Shown here piece by piece: positions 8,686 to 16,820 of a DNA stretch of 64,000 bases (the first letter of the stretch is position 1; each line of letters opens with the position of its first letter). This DNA comes from Stenotrophomonas sp. BIGb0135 (lineage in GTDB: Bacteria > Pseudomonadota > Gammaproteobacteria > Xanthomonadales > Xanthomonadaceae), in assembly GCF_024810105.1 (NCBI RefSeq), contig NZ_JANUDX010000003.1, forward strand, positions 1 to 64,000. Direction: 5' to 3'. The notes under the pieces are model-generated. The model was given only the letters and a program-made list of their open reading frames with translations. It was not told the DNA's origin and did not search any database. The position numbers were made by a program, and so were the translations under genes.

Positions 8686-8904
8686 GTCCGTCGCGGCGGC
8701 CGCGCCGTAACGCACCGCATCGACGAACGCGCCCAGCGCCTCCACGCGTACCGCACTGACCTGCCCGGTCTGGTCGTGGTGCGCACGGGCCAGCGCGTCG
8801 GCGAAATCGAACGCCACCGCGCCGCTGGCAAAGCCGATCGGGGCGGCACGCAACGGGTGGATGACCTGCCAGCGGCGGTTCTTGCATTGCACTCTGATCA
8901 CCAT
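8557..8904 (-). CDS. Small conserved protein, read-through paralogue of the 5962-6165 gene
   Basis: A 115-residue frame whose first 67 residues are clearly homologous to the 5962-6165 protein, including FDFADALARAHHDQTGQ and AVRYG. The paralogue stops right after VRYG; here the stop is missing and the frame continues for 48 residues antisense to the end of marR. The extension is therefore probably not a conserved domain. Start at 8904 chosen by alignment with the paralogue. Function unknown. Confidence 0.6.
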   Translation of the reverse strand: MVIRVQCKNRRWQVIHPLRAAPIGFASGAVAFDFADALARAHHDQTGQVSAVRVEALGAFVDAVRYGAAAATDLRVAVEVATEPLQEACQQHGFIDTEAGQHAGVAVVEDLARLR

Positions 8905-9008
8905 GCTGATCGCTCCTGCGGCGCGCATCCGTGCGGAAAGAAGCGCACGTGCAGCACGATACGGGCGGCACAGCAGCCGGGATATCGGATTGGTCTGAAT
9001 CTACGGCG

Positions 9009-10073
9009 TCAGTCGCCGGTGCCGAGGAAGACGAATGGGACCGCGGGTTGGAACCGGGCCAGTGCATCACCGGCGAATACGTTGCGCTGGTCGGTGCCCA
9101 GGTCGAGCTTGCGCACCGGCGCGCCGACGCTGAAGTCGGCCTTGTTCAGATCCACCCAGAAGGTGTTGGGGGTGAGCGCGGACTCGAAGAAATACAGCTT
9201 TCGCTTGTGGTCGGCCACCGTGCGCCACCGCGTGGACGAGATGTTGGGCTCGCCTTCGGTGGTGATGCCGTAAGGCACCGACACGTTGCGGATCACGCTG
9301 AACACGCTGGCCAGCGCCACCACCGGGTCCTCGGACTTGGGAATGGCGTTGACGTAGAACGTTGCGCGCGCGAACCGATCGGCCGATCGGTTGGTGCCAG
9401 GCAGCATCACCGTGCCACCGATCTGCTGCCAGTACGCATTGAGCGCCAACTGCTGCTCGAACACCGGCGAGTTGGTCATCACCTGGTAGGCGCGGTCATG
9501 GTGGATGACCTGCTTGCCGTCGATGTACTCGATGATGGCGCTGTCGCCGCTGGCATCGGACAGCGACAGATGCAGGGTGGCCAGCCGCGTCTCGCCGGGC
9601 ACCCTGTCGGTCACCAGCGCGTAGGGCTCGCGCTGCAGCGCCGCCACGGCCTCTGCCACGGTGGCGAAGTTGTCGAGCATGTACTGCGCCCACAGCGAGA
9701 TCGCCAGGCCCGGCTTGCGCCCGCGCGCCGCGGGATACCCGGACTCCACCAGCCACAGCAGGTTGGCCGACAGCCCGGCCTCGTTGAGGCCGTCGGTGGT
9801 GGCGACGTCGTACGCGCTGGCGACCACGCTGCCGTAGCGGGCGGTCCAGCGGATGGAATGGCGGCCGGCCTGGCCAGTGCGCGCGATGCCGCGCGGCAGC
9901 ACCCACAGATGGGTGGCAGTGTCGCTCTTCCAGTCCATCGACCGCGCGGTGATCACATCCTGGTGGTCGCCCAGGTAGACCACGCGGGTGCAGGCCGCGG
10001 CCGGAGCGACCGCGGCGGCGGCGGACAGGGCCAGCGCCAGCAGCGACAGACGCACGTACGCGAAAGACGTCAT
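9009..10073 (-). CDS. Linear amide C-N hydrolase (choloylglycine hydrolase / penicillin V acylase family)
   Basis: A 354-residue exported protein. A signal peptide (about residues 1-27, ending APAAA) is followed at once by CTRVVYLG; Cys28 would be the N-terminal nucleophile of the Ntn-hydrolase fold after processing. RSMDW near residue 45 and NEAGLSANLLWL near 101-112 are typical family motifs. Gram-negative members often hydrolyse acyl-homoserine lactones or penicillin V rather than bile salts; the substrate here is unknown. Start at 10073 chosen for the signal peptide. Confidence 0.85.
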   Translation of the reverse strand: MTSFAYVRLSLLALALSAAAAVAPAAACTRVVYLGDHQDVITARSMDWKSDTATHLWVLPRGIARTGQAGRHSIRWTARYGSVVASAYDVATTDGLNEAGLSANLLWLVESGYPAARGRKPGLAISLWAQYMLDNFATVAEAVAALQREPYALVTDRVPGETRLATLHLSLSDASGDSAIIEYIDGKQVIHHDRAYQVMTNSPVFEQQLALNAYWQQIGGTVMLPGTNRSADRFARATFYVNAIPKSEDPVVALASVFSVIRNVSVPYGITTEGEPNISSTRWRTVADHKRKLYFFESALTPNTFWVDLNKADFSVGAPVRKLDLGTDQRNVFAGDALARFQPAVPFVFLGTGD

Positions 10074-10198
10074 CGGCGGTCTCCGGGCAGGGCGGGGGTG
10101 ATGCGCCCGATCACAGCCCATGCCCGGTGATGAGGCAGTGAACCGGCAACGCCCCTGCACGCGCTACGCTGGCCGGACCTGCACAAGGAGCTCCGGCC

Positions 10199-10480
10199 AT
10201 GTGGCGATCCCTTCCCGTCGTACTGTTGGTCAGCCTGCTCACCGCCTGCAGCCACCCCGGCGCTGCAGGGCCCTCCCCCGCCCCGCCGATGCCCGGCGCA
10301 GACCGTGACCCCCACGGCTGCATTGGTTCGGCCGGCTACCGCTGGTGCGCGCGTACCGCGCAATGCGAGCGGCCCTGGGAACTCGCCAAGGCCCGCCAGA
10401 TCGACAACAGCGCGGCCGCCTTCGATGCGTACTGCGCGGCGGCGCCAGCGCGCCACGATGGCCCGGGCGCGTCGCGCTGA
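10199..10480 (+). CDS. Small Cys-rich lipoprotein
   Basis: A 93-residue protein with a lipoprotein signal peptide (lipobox LTAC, Cys17) and a motif 'GCIGSAGYRWCARTAQCERPWELA' spanning residues 40-63 (three Cys). I recall this C-x-SAGY-WC--x-C-RPWE pattern in many small bacterial envelope lipoproteins of unknown role; the cysteines may form a disulfide. It stands alone between the amidase and two-component genes. Confidence 0.75.
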   Translation: MWRSLPVVLLVSLLTACSHPGAAGPSPAPPMPGADRDPHGCIGSAGYRWCARTAQCERPWELAKARQIDNSAAAFDAYCAAAPARHDGPGASR

Positions 10481-10531
10481 TCGCCCCCGCGCGGGTGCCG
10501 CGGGTGCGGGCGTATCGCAGTCGGGCAGGCC

Positions 10532-11887
10532 TCAGCCCGGCGTCGCAGCACCGCGATCGACCGCCAATGCCACCACGAAGCGCGCGCCGCCGCCGGCTGC
10601 GCTTTCTGCCGCAATGCTGCCGCCGTGGCGCAGCATGATCTCGCGCGCCAGGTACAACCCCAGGCCACTGCCACTGCCGCTGGGCCGCAACCGATGGAAC
10701 GGTTCGAAGATGGCCTGGCGCTCCTGCTCGGGCACGCCGGAGCCTTCATCGGTCACCGCCAGCACGCCATCGGCCTGCAGCGCCACCGCGATCATGCCGC
10801 GGTCGCCTCCGTGGGCGATCGCGTTCTGCAACAGGCTGGCCACCACCCGATGCAGCGCATGCGGATCGCCCCGCACCCACACCGGCTCCTCCGGTGCATC
10901 CACCGAGAAGGCATAGCCGGCGTCGAGCACGAGCGGTGCCACGTCACCGGCCACTTCGCGGGTGAGCGCGGCCAGGTCCACGCGCTGGGAGTGGCTGCGA
11001 TGGTGATCCAGCCGCTGCAGGTCCAACAACTGCTCGGCGATGTTGCTGAGTCGGCTCAGGTCGCGTTGCAGCCGCGAGCGCGCCGGCCCCGGCGGCAGGT
11101 CGTCGATGCGCGTGGCCAGGATCGCGATCGGCATGCGCAGTTCGTGCGCCGCCCCCACCAGGAAACGGTCCTGCGCGTCGTAGCTTTCGCCGATGCGCCG
11201 CACGGCGGCATTGAAGGCATCCACCAGCGGGAAGATTTCCGCCGGCACCGCGTGCGTATCCAGGCCGCCGCCACGCTCGTTGATCTGGATCGCCGCCGCC
11301 TGCGCGGCCACCCGGTTGACCCCGCGCAGCGAGCGGTGGATCGCCCACGGTGCCACCACCAGCGTGATCACGATCAGCGGCACGGTGATCCAGCCACCGA
11401 GGTAACCGATCACCACCAGCATCTGCCGCCACAACCCGCGATGCGGCATGCCGCCGATCATCACGTGCACGCGTCCCTCCGGCGTGTCGTTGACCCAGAT
11501 CCGCATCGCCAGCTCGGCCGCGCGCGTGCGCGTGCGGATGTCGGTGGGCTCCAGGTACTGCAGCTGCGCCACCAGCGGGCGGAAGACCTCCGGCACGGTG
11601 CCGTGGGTGAGCTGGCGACCGTCCTCGTCGCTGGCGGCAAACCAGAACGTGGCCGGTCGGTCCTGCGCGGCGCGGTCCAGCGCGGCCCAGTCCACCTGCA
11701 GCGCATCGCCGTCGACACGGATCGACTTGGCGATCGACTCGCTCATCTTCCAGTCGATGTAGCCCGCGCCGCTGTCGCCATACATCAGCACCATGCCGAC
11801 CAGGCCCATCGCCACCATGGTCACCTGGATGAGGATGATCTTCCAGGCAAGGCTGAAGGACAGCGACCCGGGCTTGAGGAATTTCAT
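10532..11887 (-). CDS. Sensor histidine kinase
   Basis: A 451-residue membrane kinase. TM1 is at about residues 15-36 and TM2 at about 157-180, with a periplasmic sensor domain of about 120 residues between. The phospho-acceptor His249 is in AAHELRMPIA. The N box is LLQNAIAHG (Asn355), G1 is DEGSGVP (380-386) and G2 GSGSGLGL (404-411). It starts inside the stop of the response regulator gene (ATGA overlap), so the two are co-translated. The signal is not evident. Confidence 0.93.
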   Translation of the reverse strand: MKFLKPGSLSFSLAWKIILIQVTMVAMGLVGMVLMYGDSGAGYIDWKMSESIAKSIRVDGDALQVDWAALDRAAQDRPATFWFAASDEDGRQLTHGTVPEVFRPLVAQLQYLEPTDIRTRTRAAELAMRIWVNDTPEGRVHVMIGGMPHRGLWRQMLVVIGYLGGWITVPLIVITLVVAPWAIHRSLRGVNRVAAQAAAIQINERGGGLDTHAVPAEIFPLVDAFNAAVRRIGESYDAQDRFLVGAAHELRMPIAILATRIDDLPPGPARSRLQRDLSRLSNIAEQLLDLQRLDHHRSHSQRVDLAALTREVAGDVAPLVLDAGYAFSVDAPEEPVWVRGDPHALHRVVASLLQNAIAHGGDRGMIAVALQADGVLAVTDEGSGVPEQERQAIFEPFHRLRPSGSGSGLGLYLAREIMLRHGGSIAAESAAGGGARFVVALAVDRGAATPG

Positions 11888-12558
11888 GCCACCTCCTTCA
11901 ACAGGTAGCCGATGCCGCGCATGACGTGGATTTCCACCTGCGCATCCGCCTCGGCCAGCGCCTTGCGCAGCTTGGACACGTGCGCGTCCAGCGCATTGGA
12001 CTGGATCGCATCATCGAAACCGTACACCGCTTCCAGCAGGGCCGCACGCGCCACCGTGCGACCTTGCCGTACCGCCAGCGCTTCGAGCACCAGCAACTGC
12101 CGGCGCGGCAACGCCAGCAGCACGCCATTGACCGTCGCCTCGCGTGCGACGAAATCGAACTGCAGGCGGCCCAGCAGCAGCACCGGCAATGCGATCTGCG
12201 AGGGCCGCCGCGAGATCGCGCGGATCCGCGCCAGCAGCTCTTCCACCGCGAAAGGTTTGGTCAGGTAGTCGTCGGCGCCCACGTCCAGGCCGACCACCCG
12301 GTCGGCCACCGAATCGCGCGCGGTGAGCATGATCACCGGCAGGTTGGGCACCAGGCTGCGCGCCACGCGCACGAAGTTGGCGCCGTCGCCATCGGGCAAC
12401 TGCCGGTCCAGCAGCAGGATCTGGTGCACGCCGGCTTTGAGCGCTTCGCCGGCCTGGGCCATGCTGGCCACCACGTCCACCACCATGCCGTGCCGGCCCA
12501 GGCTGGCCTGGATGGCATTGGCCAGTTCCGGATCGTCTTCGAGCAGCAGGATGCGCAT
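11884..12558 (-). CDS. OmpR-family response regulator
   Basis: A 224-residue regulator. The receiver domain has the acidic pair Asp8-Asp9, phospho-acceptor Asp51 (LLLDRQLPDGDG), Thr79 and Lys101 (TKPF). A C-terminal winged helix follows. The true start is MRILLLEDD at 12558; the frame runs further upstream without meaning. It is paired with the downstream kinase and divergent from a mipA-type gene, which is a plausible target. Confidence 0.93.
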   Translation of the reverse strand: MRILLLEDDPELANAIQASLGRHGMVVDVVASMAQAGEALKAGVHQILLLDRQLPDGDGANFVRVARSLVPNLPVIMLTARDSVADRVVGLDVGADDYLTKPFAVEELLARIRAISRRPSQIALPVLLLGRLQFDFVAREATVNGVLLALPRRQLLVLEALAVRQGRTVARAALLEAVYGFDDAIQSNALDAHVSKLRKALAEADAQVEIHVMRGIGYLLKEVA

Positions 12559-12677
12559 GGGCGTGGGGGACAGGGTCGACGGCTGCCGATGGTACCGCGC
12601 GGCCCGGCGCAACGTTCCGACAATGTAGCCCCGGCACCCTGCCTGTCTGGCATTCCCACTGTTGCAGGTACACGCGC

Positions 12678-13514
12678 GTGCGTTCCAAGGAAGACTCCCC
12701 CCAGGCAGGCCACTGCCGCCCCAACGCCAACGACGGCGCCCCGCGGGCCATCGGCCCCTATCTGCTCGCGCTCGCGCTGATGACCGTGGCCTGGCTGGCC
12801 GCGGGCAGCGCCATGGCCCAGGCGCCGGGCGCCAAGCCGCGCAGCAGCCTCGGCGTGGCCGTGGTGGCGTTGAAATCGCCGTATGCCGGTTACGGGACCG
12901 ACACCGTCGCGGCACCGATCATCAGCTACGAAGGCCGCAGGTTCCACCTGCGCGGTGGCAGCATCGGCTACAAGGTGTTCGACACCGAACAGACCGAAGT
13001 CTCGCTGATGGCCTCGCCGTACATGATGCGCTTCAAGCGCAAGGACAGCGACGACCTGCAACTGCGCCAGCTGTCCAACCGCGGCTTCTCCGCGATGGCC
13101 GGCGTGGCGCTGCGCCACAACGCATCGTGGGGCCTGGTGCAGACCAACGTGCAGGCCGAGGTCAGCGGCCACGGCGGTGGCATCGCCGCAGACGCCAAGT
13201 ACGCCTATCCGTTGCCCACCGGCCGGGTCACCCTGATGCCCGGGATCGGCGTGAACTATGCCGGCAGCGCCCTCAACGACTACTACTTCGGCATCAGCGA
13301 CGCCGAAGCGCGCCGCAGCGGCCTGGCCCGCTATCGTGCCGGCAGTGGCGTCTCGCCGTACATCGACCTGACCGCGGTGATGCCGCTGGGCACGCACTGG
13401 ACCGCGACGGCCTCGCTGCGTCGCTCCGTTCTGTCCGACGCGATCAAGGACAGCCCGATGACGCGTGGCGACCACATGGACGCGGCCGCGCTCTCGCTCA
13501 GCTACGGGTTCTGA
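12678..13514 (+). CDS. MipA/OmpV family outer-membrane protein
   Basis: A 278-residue predicted outer-membrane beta-barrel of the MipA/OmpV family. The signal sequence ends near SAMAQA (residue 49 of this start); the mature part opens with 'SSLGVAVVALKSPYAGYGTD' and ends in Phe (LSLSYGF), the usual barrel C-terminus. The frame starts with GTG at 12678 and has a long N-terminus before the hydrophobic core; the Met in LALMTVAWLAAG is an alternative start. It diverges from the two-component operon, as mipA genes often do. Confidence 0.85.
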   Translation: MRSKEDSPQAGHCRPNANDGAPRAIGPYLLALALMTVAWLAAGSAMAQAPGAKPRSSLGVAVVALKSPYAGYGTDTVAAPIISYEGRRFHLRGGSIGYKVFDTEQTEVSLMASPYMMRFKRKDSDDLQLRQLSNRGFSAMAGVALRHNASWGLVQTNVQAEVSGHGGGIAADAKYAYPLPTGRVTLMPGIGVNYAGSALNDYYFGISDAEARRSGLARYRAGSGVSPYIDLTAVMPLGTHWTATASLRRSVLSDAIKDSPMTRGDHMDAAALSLSYGF

Positions 13515-13515
13515 C

Positions 13516-13755
13516 ATGCGCCAGGGAATCGTACGCCGCGTCGCCGAAATGGCCCTGCGCATCGAGCCGAACCGCACGGCGGTGCTCGACTGGATCCTGC
13601 ACACCCCGCTGCCCTCGCTGGGCATGCAGACCACCTTCGAGCTGGCCTGCAACGGCGAAGGCGAGCGGGTGATCGCGCTGCTCAACGACCTCCTGCTGCA
13701 GCCCGGCGACACCGTGCCACGGCTGCCACAGGCCGCGCCGCCGGCCTTGCACTAG
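13516..13755 (+). CDS. MbcA/ParS-like (DUF2384) protein without toxin partner
   Basis: A 79-residue protein. The segment WILHTPLPSLGMQTTFELA followed by GEGERVIALLNDLL resembles the toxin-binding C-terminal domain of Xre/MbcA/ParS antitoxins, where a W-P-LG-TP-EL motif precedes a helix. There is no helix-turn-helix domain before it and no RES-domain toxin gene beside it. It follows the mipA-type gene by 1 bp and is probably co-transcribed. The assignment is by motif only and could be wrong. Confidence 0.5.
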   Translation: MRQGIVRRVAEMALRIEPNRTAVLDWILHTPLPSLGMQTTFELACNGEGERVIALLNDLLLQPGDTVPRLPQAAPPALH

Positions 13756-13796
13756 CTGCGCCGGTCCGTATTTTCGCCCCACCCGACGGAGCCCGC

Positions 13797-14222
13797 ATGA
13801 GCCGACCCTTCCCGATGATGAGCACCCAGGACAGCAGCGGCGATCCGCTGCTCGCCCAGGCCCTCGTCGATTTCGATCACGCCGTGGAGGCGTTGATCGC
13901 AGCGGACCCGGTCATCCACGGGCGCTTCTCGCGCGCCTACGTCACCGCGATCTTCCGCGCCTGCCTGGCCCGCAACGATCCGGGGCCCGGCGCGCCGCGC
14001 GGGCGGCCCGATCCCGAGATCGCCCAGGCGCTCAAGCACTGGATCCAGGGGCGCCTGCTGCAGCATCCCGGCGAAGGCAGCGACCATCGCCTGACCGCCG
14101 CGCGCCGCGCCGCGCACGGCTTCTGGCTGCAGTCGCTGGCCGACCCGATCGATGCCGATGGCCGGCCGCGCGCCAACCGCCTGCTCGATGGACTGCTGGC
14201 CCTGACCCGGCCAGACGCCTGA
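13797..14222 (+). CDS. TetR C-terminal-like protein lacking the DNA-binding domain
   Basis: A 141-residue protein whose body aligns with the C-terminal half of the TetR regulator at 18620-19204. Shared landmarks are HGRFSRAYV versus HGRFTRAYV, a W-GRL segment, the RLTAARRAAHGFWLQ versus RLRVARLAADGYWLQ helix, and RLLDGLLALT versus ALLDAVLRFT. The N-terminal helix-turn-helix is absent. It may act as a dimerisation partner or ligand sink, or be a decayed regulator. It is preceded by a plausible GGAG site and no frame remnant of a helix-turn-helix is seen upstream. Confidence 0.6.
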   Translation: MSRPFPMMSTQDSSGDPLLAQALVDFDHAVEALIAADPVIHGRFSRAYVTAIFRACLARNDPGPGAPRGRPDPEIAQALKHWIQGRLLQHPGEGSDHRLTAARRAAHGFWLQSLADPIDADGRPRANRLLDGLLALTRPDA

Positions 14223-14297
14223 GCGCGTTCGGTCACTACCCTCACGATCCCTTGGCGCGCGCTCTACCAAGCTGCCGCGCTTACCGGAGATCGTACG

Positions 14298-15068
14298 ATG
14301 CGCCTGACCACCACCCTGGCCCTGCTGCTGCTCGCCTCACCTGCCCTGGCGCAGGACGGCGGCGAGGAGACCCCCGCCTTCGACCGCCCCGGCATCGGCT
14401 TCTCGCCCAGCACGCTGCCGCGCGGCAGCGTGGCGCTGGAGTGGGGCCTGCCCAGCGTGGAGCGCGACCGCGATGAGGACGGCACCCGTTCCACCCAGTA
14501 CAGCAGTGACCTCAACCTGCGCATCGGCGTGGCCGAGCACGTGGAACTGCAGGTGTTCAGTACGCCCTGGAACCACCTGCAGGTGGACCCGCGCGGCGCC
14601 CGCTCGCGCAGCATCAACGGGGCCGGCGACAGCGGCCTGGCGCTGAAGATCGCGCTGCCTTCTTCCTCCGACAGGCACGCCTTCGCGCTGCTCGCCAGCA
14701 GCAGTTTCGCCACCGGCGCCCGCGATTTCAGCGAAGGCGGCACCCAGTACGCCCTCGGCGCCAGCTACGAGTACACCTTTGACGACCGCTGGAGCGGCGC
14801 ACTGTATGCCAATGCCACCCGTGGCGCGGGCGAGGACAGCGTCACCTGGTCGCCGAGCCTGAGCGTGGCACTGAGCGACCGCGTCAGTAGTTACATCGAA
14901 GCCGGGTTCACGCATACCGACGGCGAGCCGTCTACCGCCATCGCCGGCGCCGGCCTCACCTGGATGGTGGCGCGCACGGTGCAACTGGACGCCTCCTTCG
15001 ATGTGGGCCTGGACCACGACAGCCCCGACCTGCAGGCCGGGCTGGGCGTGTCGTTCTTCTTCCAGTAA
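14298..15068 (+). CDS. Outer-membrane beta-barrel protein, phenol MetA degradation-like family
   Basis: A 256-residue exported protein. The signal peptide ends ASPALAQ (residue 19), and alternating beta strands run to a C-terminal aromatic (LGVSFFFQ). Patterns such as 'LPRGSVALEWGLPSVERDRD' and 'LNLRIGVAEHVELQVFSTPW' fit the Phenol_MetA_deg / putative transporter family common in Xanthomonadaceae. The transported substrate is unknown. It is followed by a strong terminator. Confidence 0.7.
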   Translation: MRLTTTLALLLLASPALAQDGGEETPAFDRPGIGFSPSTLPRGSVALEWGLPSVERDRDEDGTRSTQYSSDLNLRIGVAEHVELQVFSTPWNHLQVDPRGARSRSINGAGDSGLALKIALPSSSDRHAFALLASSSFATGARDFSEGGTQYALGASYEYTFDDRWSGALYANATRGAGEDSVTWSPSLSVALSDRVSSYIEAGFTHTDGEPSTAIAGAGLTWMVARTVQLDASFDVGLDHDSPDLQAGLGVSFFFQ

Positions 15069-15073
15069 CGCAG

Positions 15074-15101
15074 AAGGCCTGCGCATCGCTGCGCAGGCCT
15101 T
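15074..15101 (+). terminator. Intrinsic terminator hairpin
   Basis: A perfect 12-bp stem (AAGGCCTGCGCA / TGCGCAGGCCTT) with a TCGC tetraloop, 5 bp after the beta-barrel gene stop and followed by TCGTCGTTTG. It may serve both converging genes. Confidence 0.85.
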
Positions 15102-15147
15102 CGTCGTTTGCCGCCGGGCATCGGCCAGGCTGAGGTGACTTTCTTGC

Positions 15148-15321
15148 TCAGGTGACCTTCTTGGCGATGGTCATGCCCAGCAGGAACAGCACCACGGCGA
15201 TGATGATGCCGGCCCAGAACAGGAACTTGGCCACGCCGATGGATGCACCGGCGAGGCCGCCGAAGCCGAGCGCGCCGGCGATGAGGCCGATGATGGCGAA
15301 AATGATGGCCCACTTGATCAT
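15148..15321 (-). CDS. DUF1328 (YtjA-like) small membrane protein
   Basis: A 57-residue, two-helix hydrophobic protein: MIKWAIIFAIIGLIAGALGF, then a Gly-rich turn, then WAGIIIAVVLFLLG and a short KK tail. This is the standard DUF1328/YtjA layout. Members are often stress-induced membrane peptides. An in-phase start further upstream does not exist; AGGATC precedes the ATG. Confidence 0.85.
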   Translation of the reverse strand: MIKWAIIFAIIGLIAGALGFGGLAGASIGVAKFLFWAGIIIAVVLFLLGMTIAKKVT

Positions 15322-15429
15322 GCTGATCCTTTTTCCCGGAACGGGATGACTGACAGGCAGTCACGATAGTCGCGCGCCCGTCCCGCCCTCGTGAACAGCG
15401 CGCACGAAGGGCGTGAAGCAGCGTGCGAC

Positions 15430-15900
15430 TCAGCCGCTCCCTGCGACCAGCGTGCGTTGCATCGGCTGGTACACCAGCCCCGCCGACTCGGCCACGTCGC
15501 CGGCGCACTGGAAACCATGGCGTGCGTAGAAACCCACCGACGGCAACGAGGCGCTGACGGTGAGCACCTCGGTGCGTGCCTGCGCGACCAGCGCGGCCAA
15601 CAACGCCTCGCCTACGCCCTGGCGCTGGCATGCCGGGTCGACGAACAGCATCGCCACGTGGCGGCGCTGTTTCAGTTCGCCGACGCCTTGCAACTGTCCC
15701 GACGCGTCGTACACCAGTTGCAGGTTGTCCTGGTCACGGCGCTGTGCAAAGCCATCCGGCGCGGCGATCATGCGGAACGTCGCCACGCCGTGCGCTGCCA
15801 GCGACGGCGCCACGGCCATCAGGAAGGCACGCATGCACACCGCGCTTGCAGCGTCCAGGTCGGCATCGAGCAACATCCTGATCATCCTGTTCTCCGTCAT
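15430..15900 (-). CDS. GNAT-family N-acetyltransferase
   Basis: A 156-residue protein. The acetyl-CoA binding motif A is VDPACQRQGVGEALLAAL (Q/RxxGxG/A type), followed by a terminal motif with GFYARHGF. The substrate is unknown. A second Met at residue 6 is an alternative start. It is a single-gene unit. Confidence 0.85.
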   Translation of the reverse strand: MTENRMIRMLLDADLDAASAVCMRAFLMAVAPSLAAHGVATFRMIAAPDGFAQRRDQDNLQLVYDASGQLQGVGELKQRRHVAMLFVDPACQRQGVGEALLAALVAQARTEVLTVSASLPSVGFYARHGFQCAGDVAESAGLVYQPMQRTLVAGSG

Positions 15901-16009
15901 GGCGTGGTCGGTTGGATCACGCTACACGTTGCGCACGCCACGCGGGAAACCGGGCGCGACAGCGACGGCGAAATCTGTTGAGATTGCCGCCCGCACCGCC
16001 CACGCCCGC

Positions 16010-16483
16010 ATGACGACCCTGCCCGCTGCATCACCACCGACGCTCGCACGCACGCTGTGGCAGGCCGCCATCGATCTTGCCGTGCTGTCCACCACGTCGG
16101 TCACCTTCGCGTGCGTGCTGACCGCCGCCCTTGTGAGCGACCGGCTCGGCTGGACATGGCCCTCGATTCCCTACGGCTACGCGCGTGGCGATGTGCTGAT
16201 CCATGCGTTGCTGGCCAGCCTGGTGGTCCTGCCCGCGCTGGTCCTGGTTGACCGGCTGCCCCGCCTGCGCCGGCCAAGCGTCTGGCAGGACCTGGCATTC
16301 GTGCTGGCCACGCTGGCGGTGATCCGCCTCGGACCGCCGGATGCGCAGGTATTCGGCACGACCTGGACAACATGGGAGGTCACCACCGGCTTGTTCCTCC
16401 TGCAGTGGCCGATCATCCTGCCGCTCACTCTGGCCGCGGCGCTCCTGCGCCGGCTGCTGCGCGGCGCGGCAGGGACACGCTGA
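16010..16483 (+). CDS. Membrane protein of unknown function
   Basis: A 157-residue protein with about four hydrophobic segments: DLAVLSTTSVTFACVLTAAL, VLIHALLASLVVLPALVLV, WQDLAFVLATLAVIRL and PIILPLTLAAALL. Start at 16010 chosen as the first Met after the divergent GNAT region; the frame is open further upstream without a membrane-protein pattern. No family recognised. Confidence 0.55.
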   Translation: MTTLPAASPPTLARTLWQAAIDLAVLSTTSVTFACVLTAALVSDRLGWTWPSIPYGYARGDVLIHALLASLVVLPALVLVDRLPRLRRPSVWQDLAFVLATLAVIRLGPPDAQVFGTTWTTWEVTTGLFLLQWPIILPLTLAAALLRRLLRGAAGTR

Positions 16484-16614
16484 AGGCATTCCGGACGGCG
16501 AGACGGGCCATCCGGGAGCGATTGAACTCCGATTGACCCCTTTAATATCAATCACTTGGCGCTGGATCGAGATGGCCTCATGAACGTTCATCATCTCGCT
16601 AAGCGCGTTTAATT

Positions 16615-16630
16615 TGTGATCATTGCCACA
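16615..16630. promoter_or_regulatory. CRP/Clp-type binding site
   Basis: TGTGA-N6-CCACA differs by one base from the CRP/Clp consensus TGTGA-N6-TCACA. It sits in a larger perfect 8-bp inverted repeat (AATTTGTG / CACAAATT, 16611-16634). It is about 50 bp upstream of the 33-residue ORF, in an AT-rich stretch unlike its surroundings. Confidence 0.55.
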
Positions 16631-16681
16631 AATTCACGCCTCCGTCACAATCGAGGCGTCCACTCCTTCCTGCTCACGCCC

Positions 16682-16783
16682 ATGCGCGCGCTTATCACCA
16701 AGCAACATCCGGCCTTGCTGAAGTTCTACTTCGTGGCCTGCTACGTGGTTCTGATCGAAGAAGTGCTGCGCGCCATCGGCTAG
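16682..16783 (+). CDS. Possible 33-residue membrane-associated small protein
   Basis: A short frame, MRALITKQHPALLKFYFVAC onward, with one hydrophobic segment (FYFVACYVVLIEEVLRAI). It stands alone in the 337-bp gap between the membrane-protein gene and panB. Support comes from the CRP/Clp-like site upstream and the amphipathic helix; there is only a weak ribosome binding site. It could be a real small protein or chance. Confidence 0.4.
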   Translation: MRALITKQHPALLKFYFVACYVVLIEEVLRAIG

Positions 16784-16820
16784 GACGGCCACCCGACGCG
16801 CTGCACCCCGCCCCTGCCGG

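Noticed and set aside
10625-11908. 427-codon plus-strand frame opposite the histidine kinase
   Set aside because: Shadow frame rich in His/Arg/Gly; the kinase has all canonical boxes.
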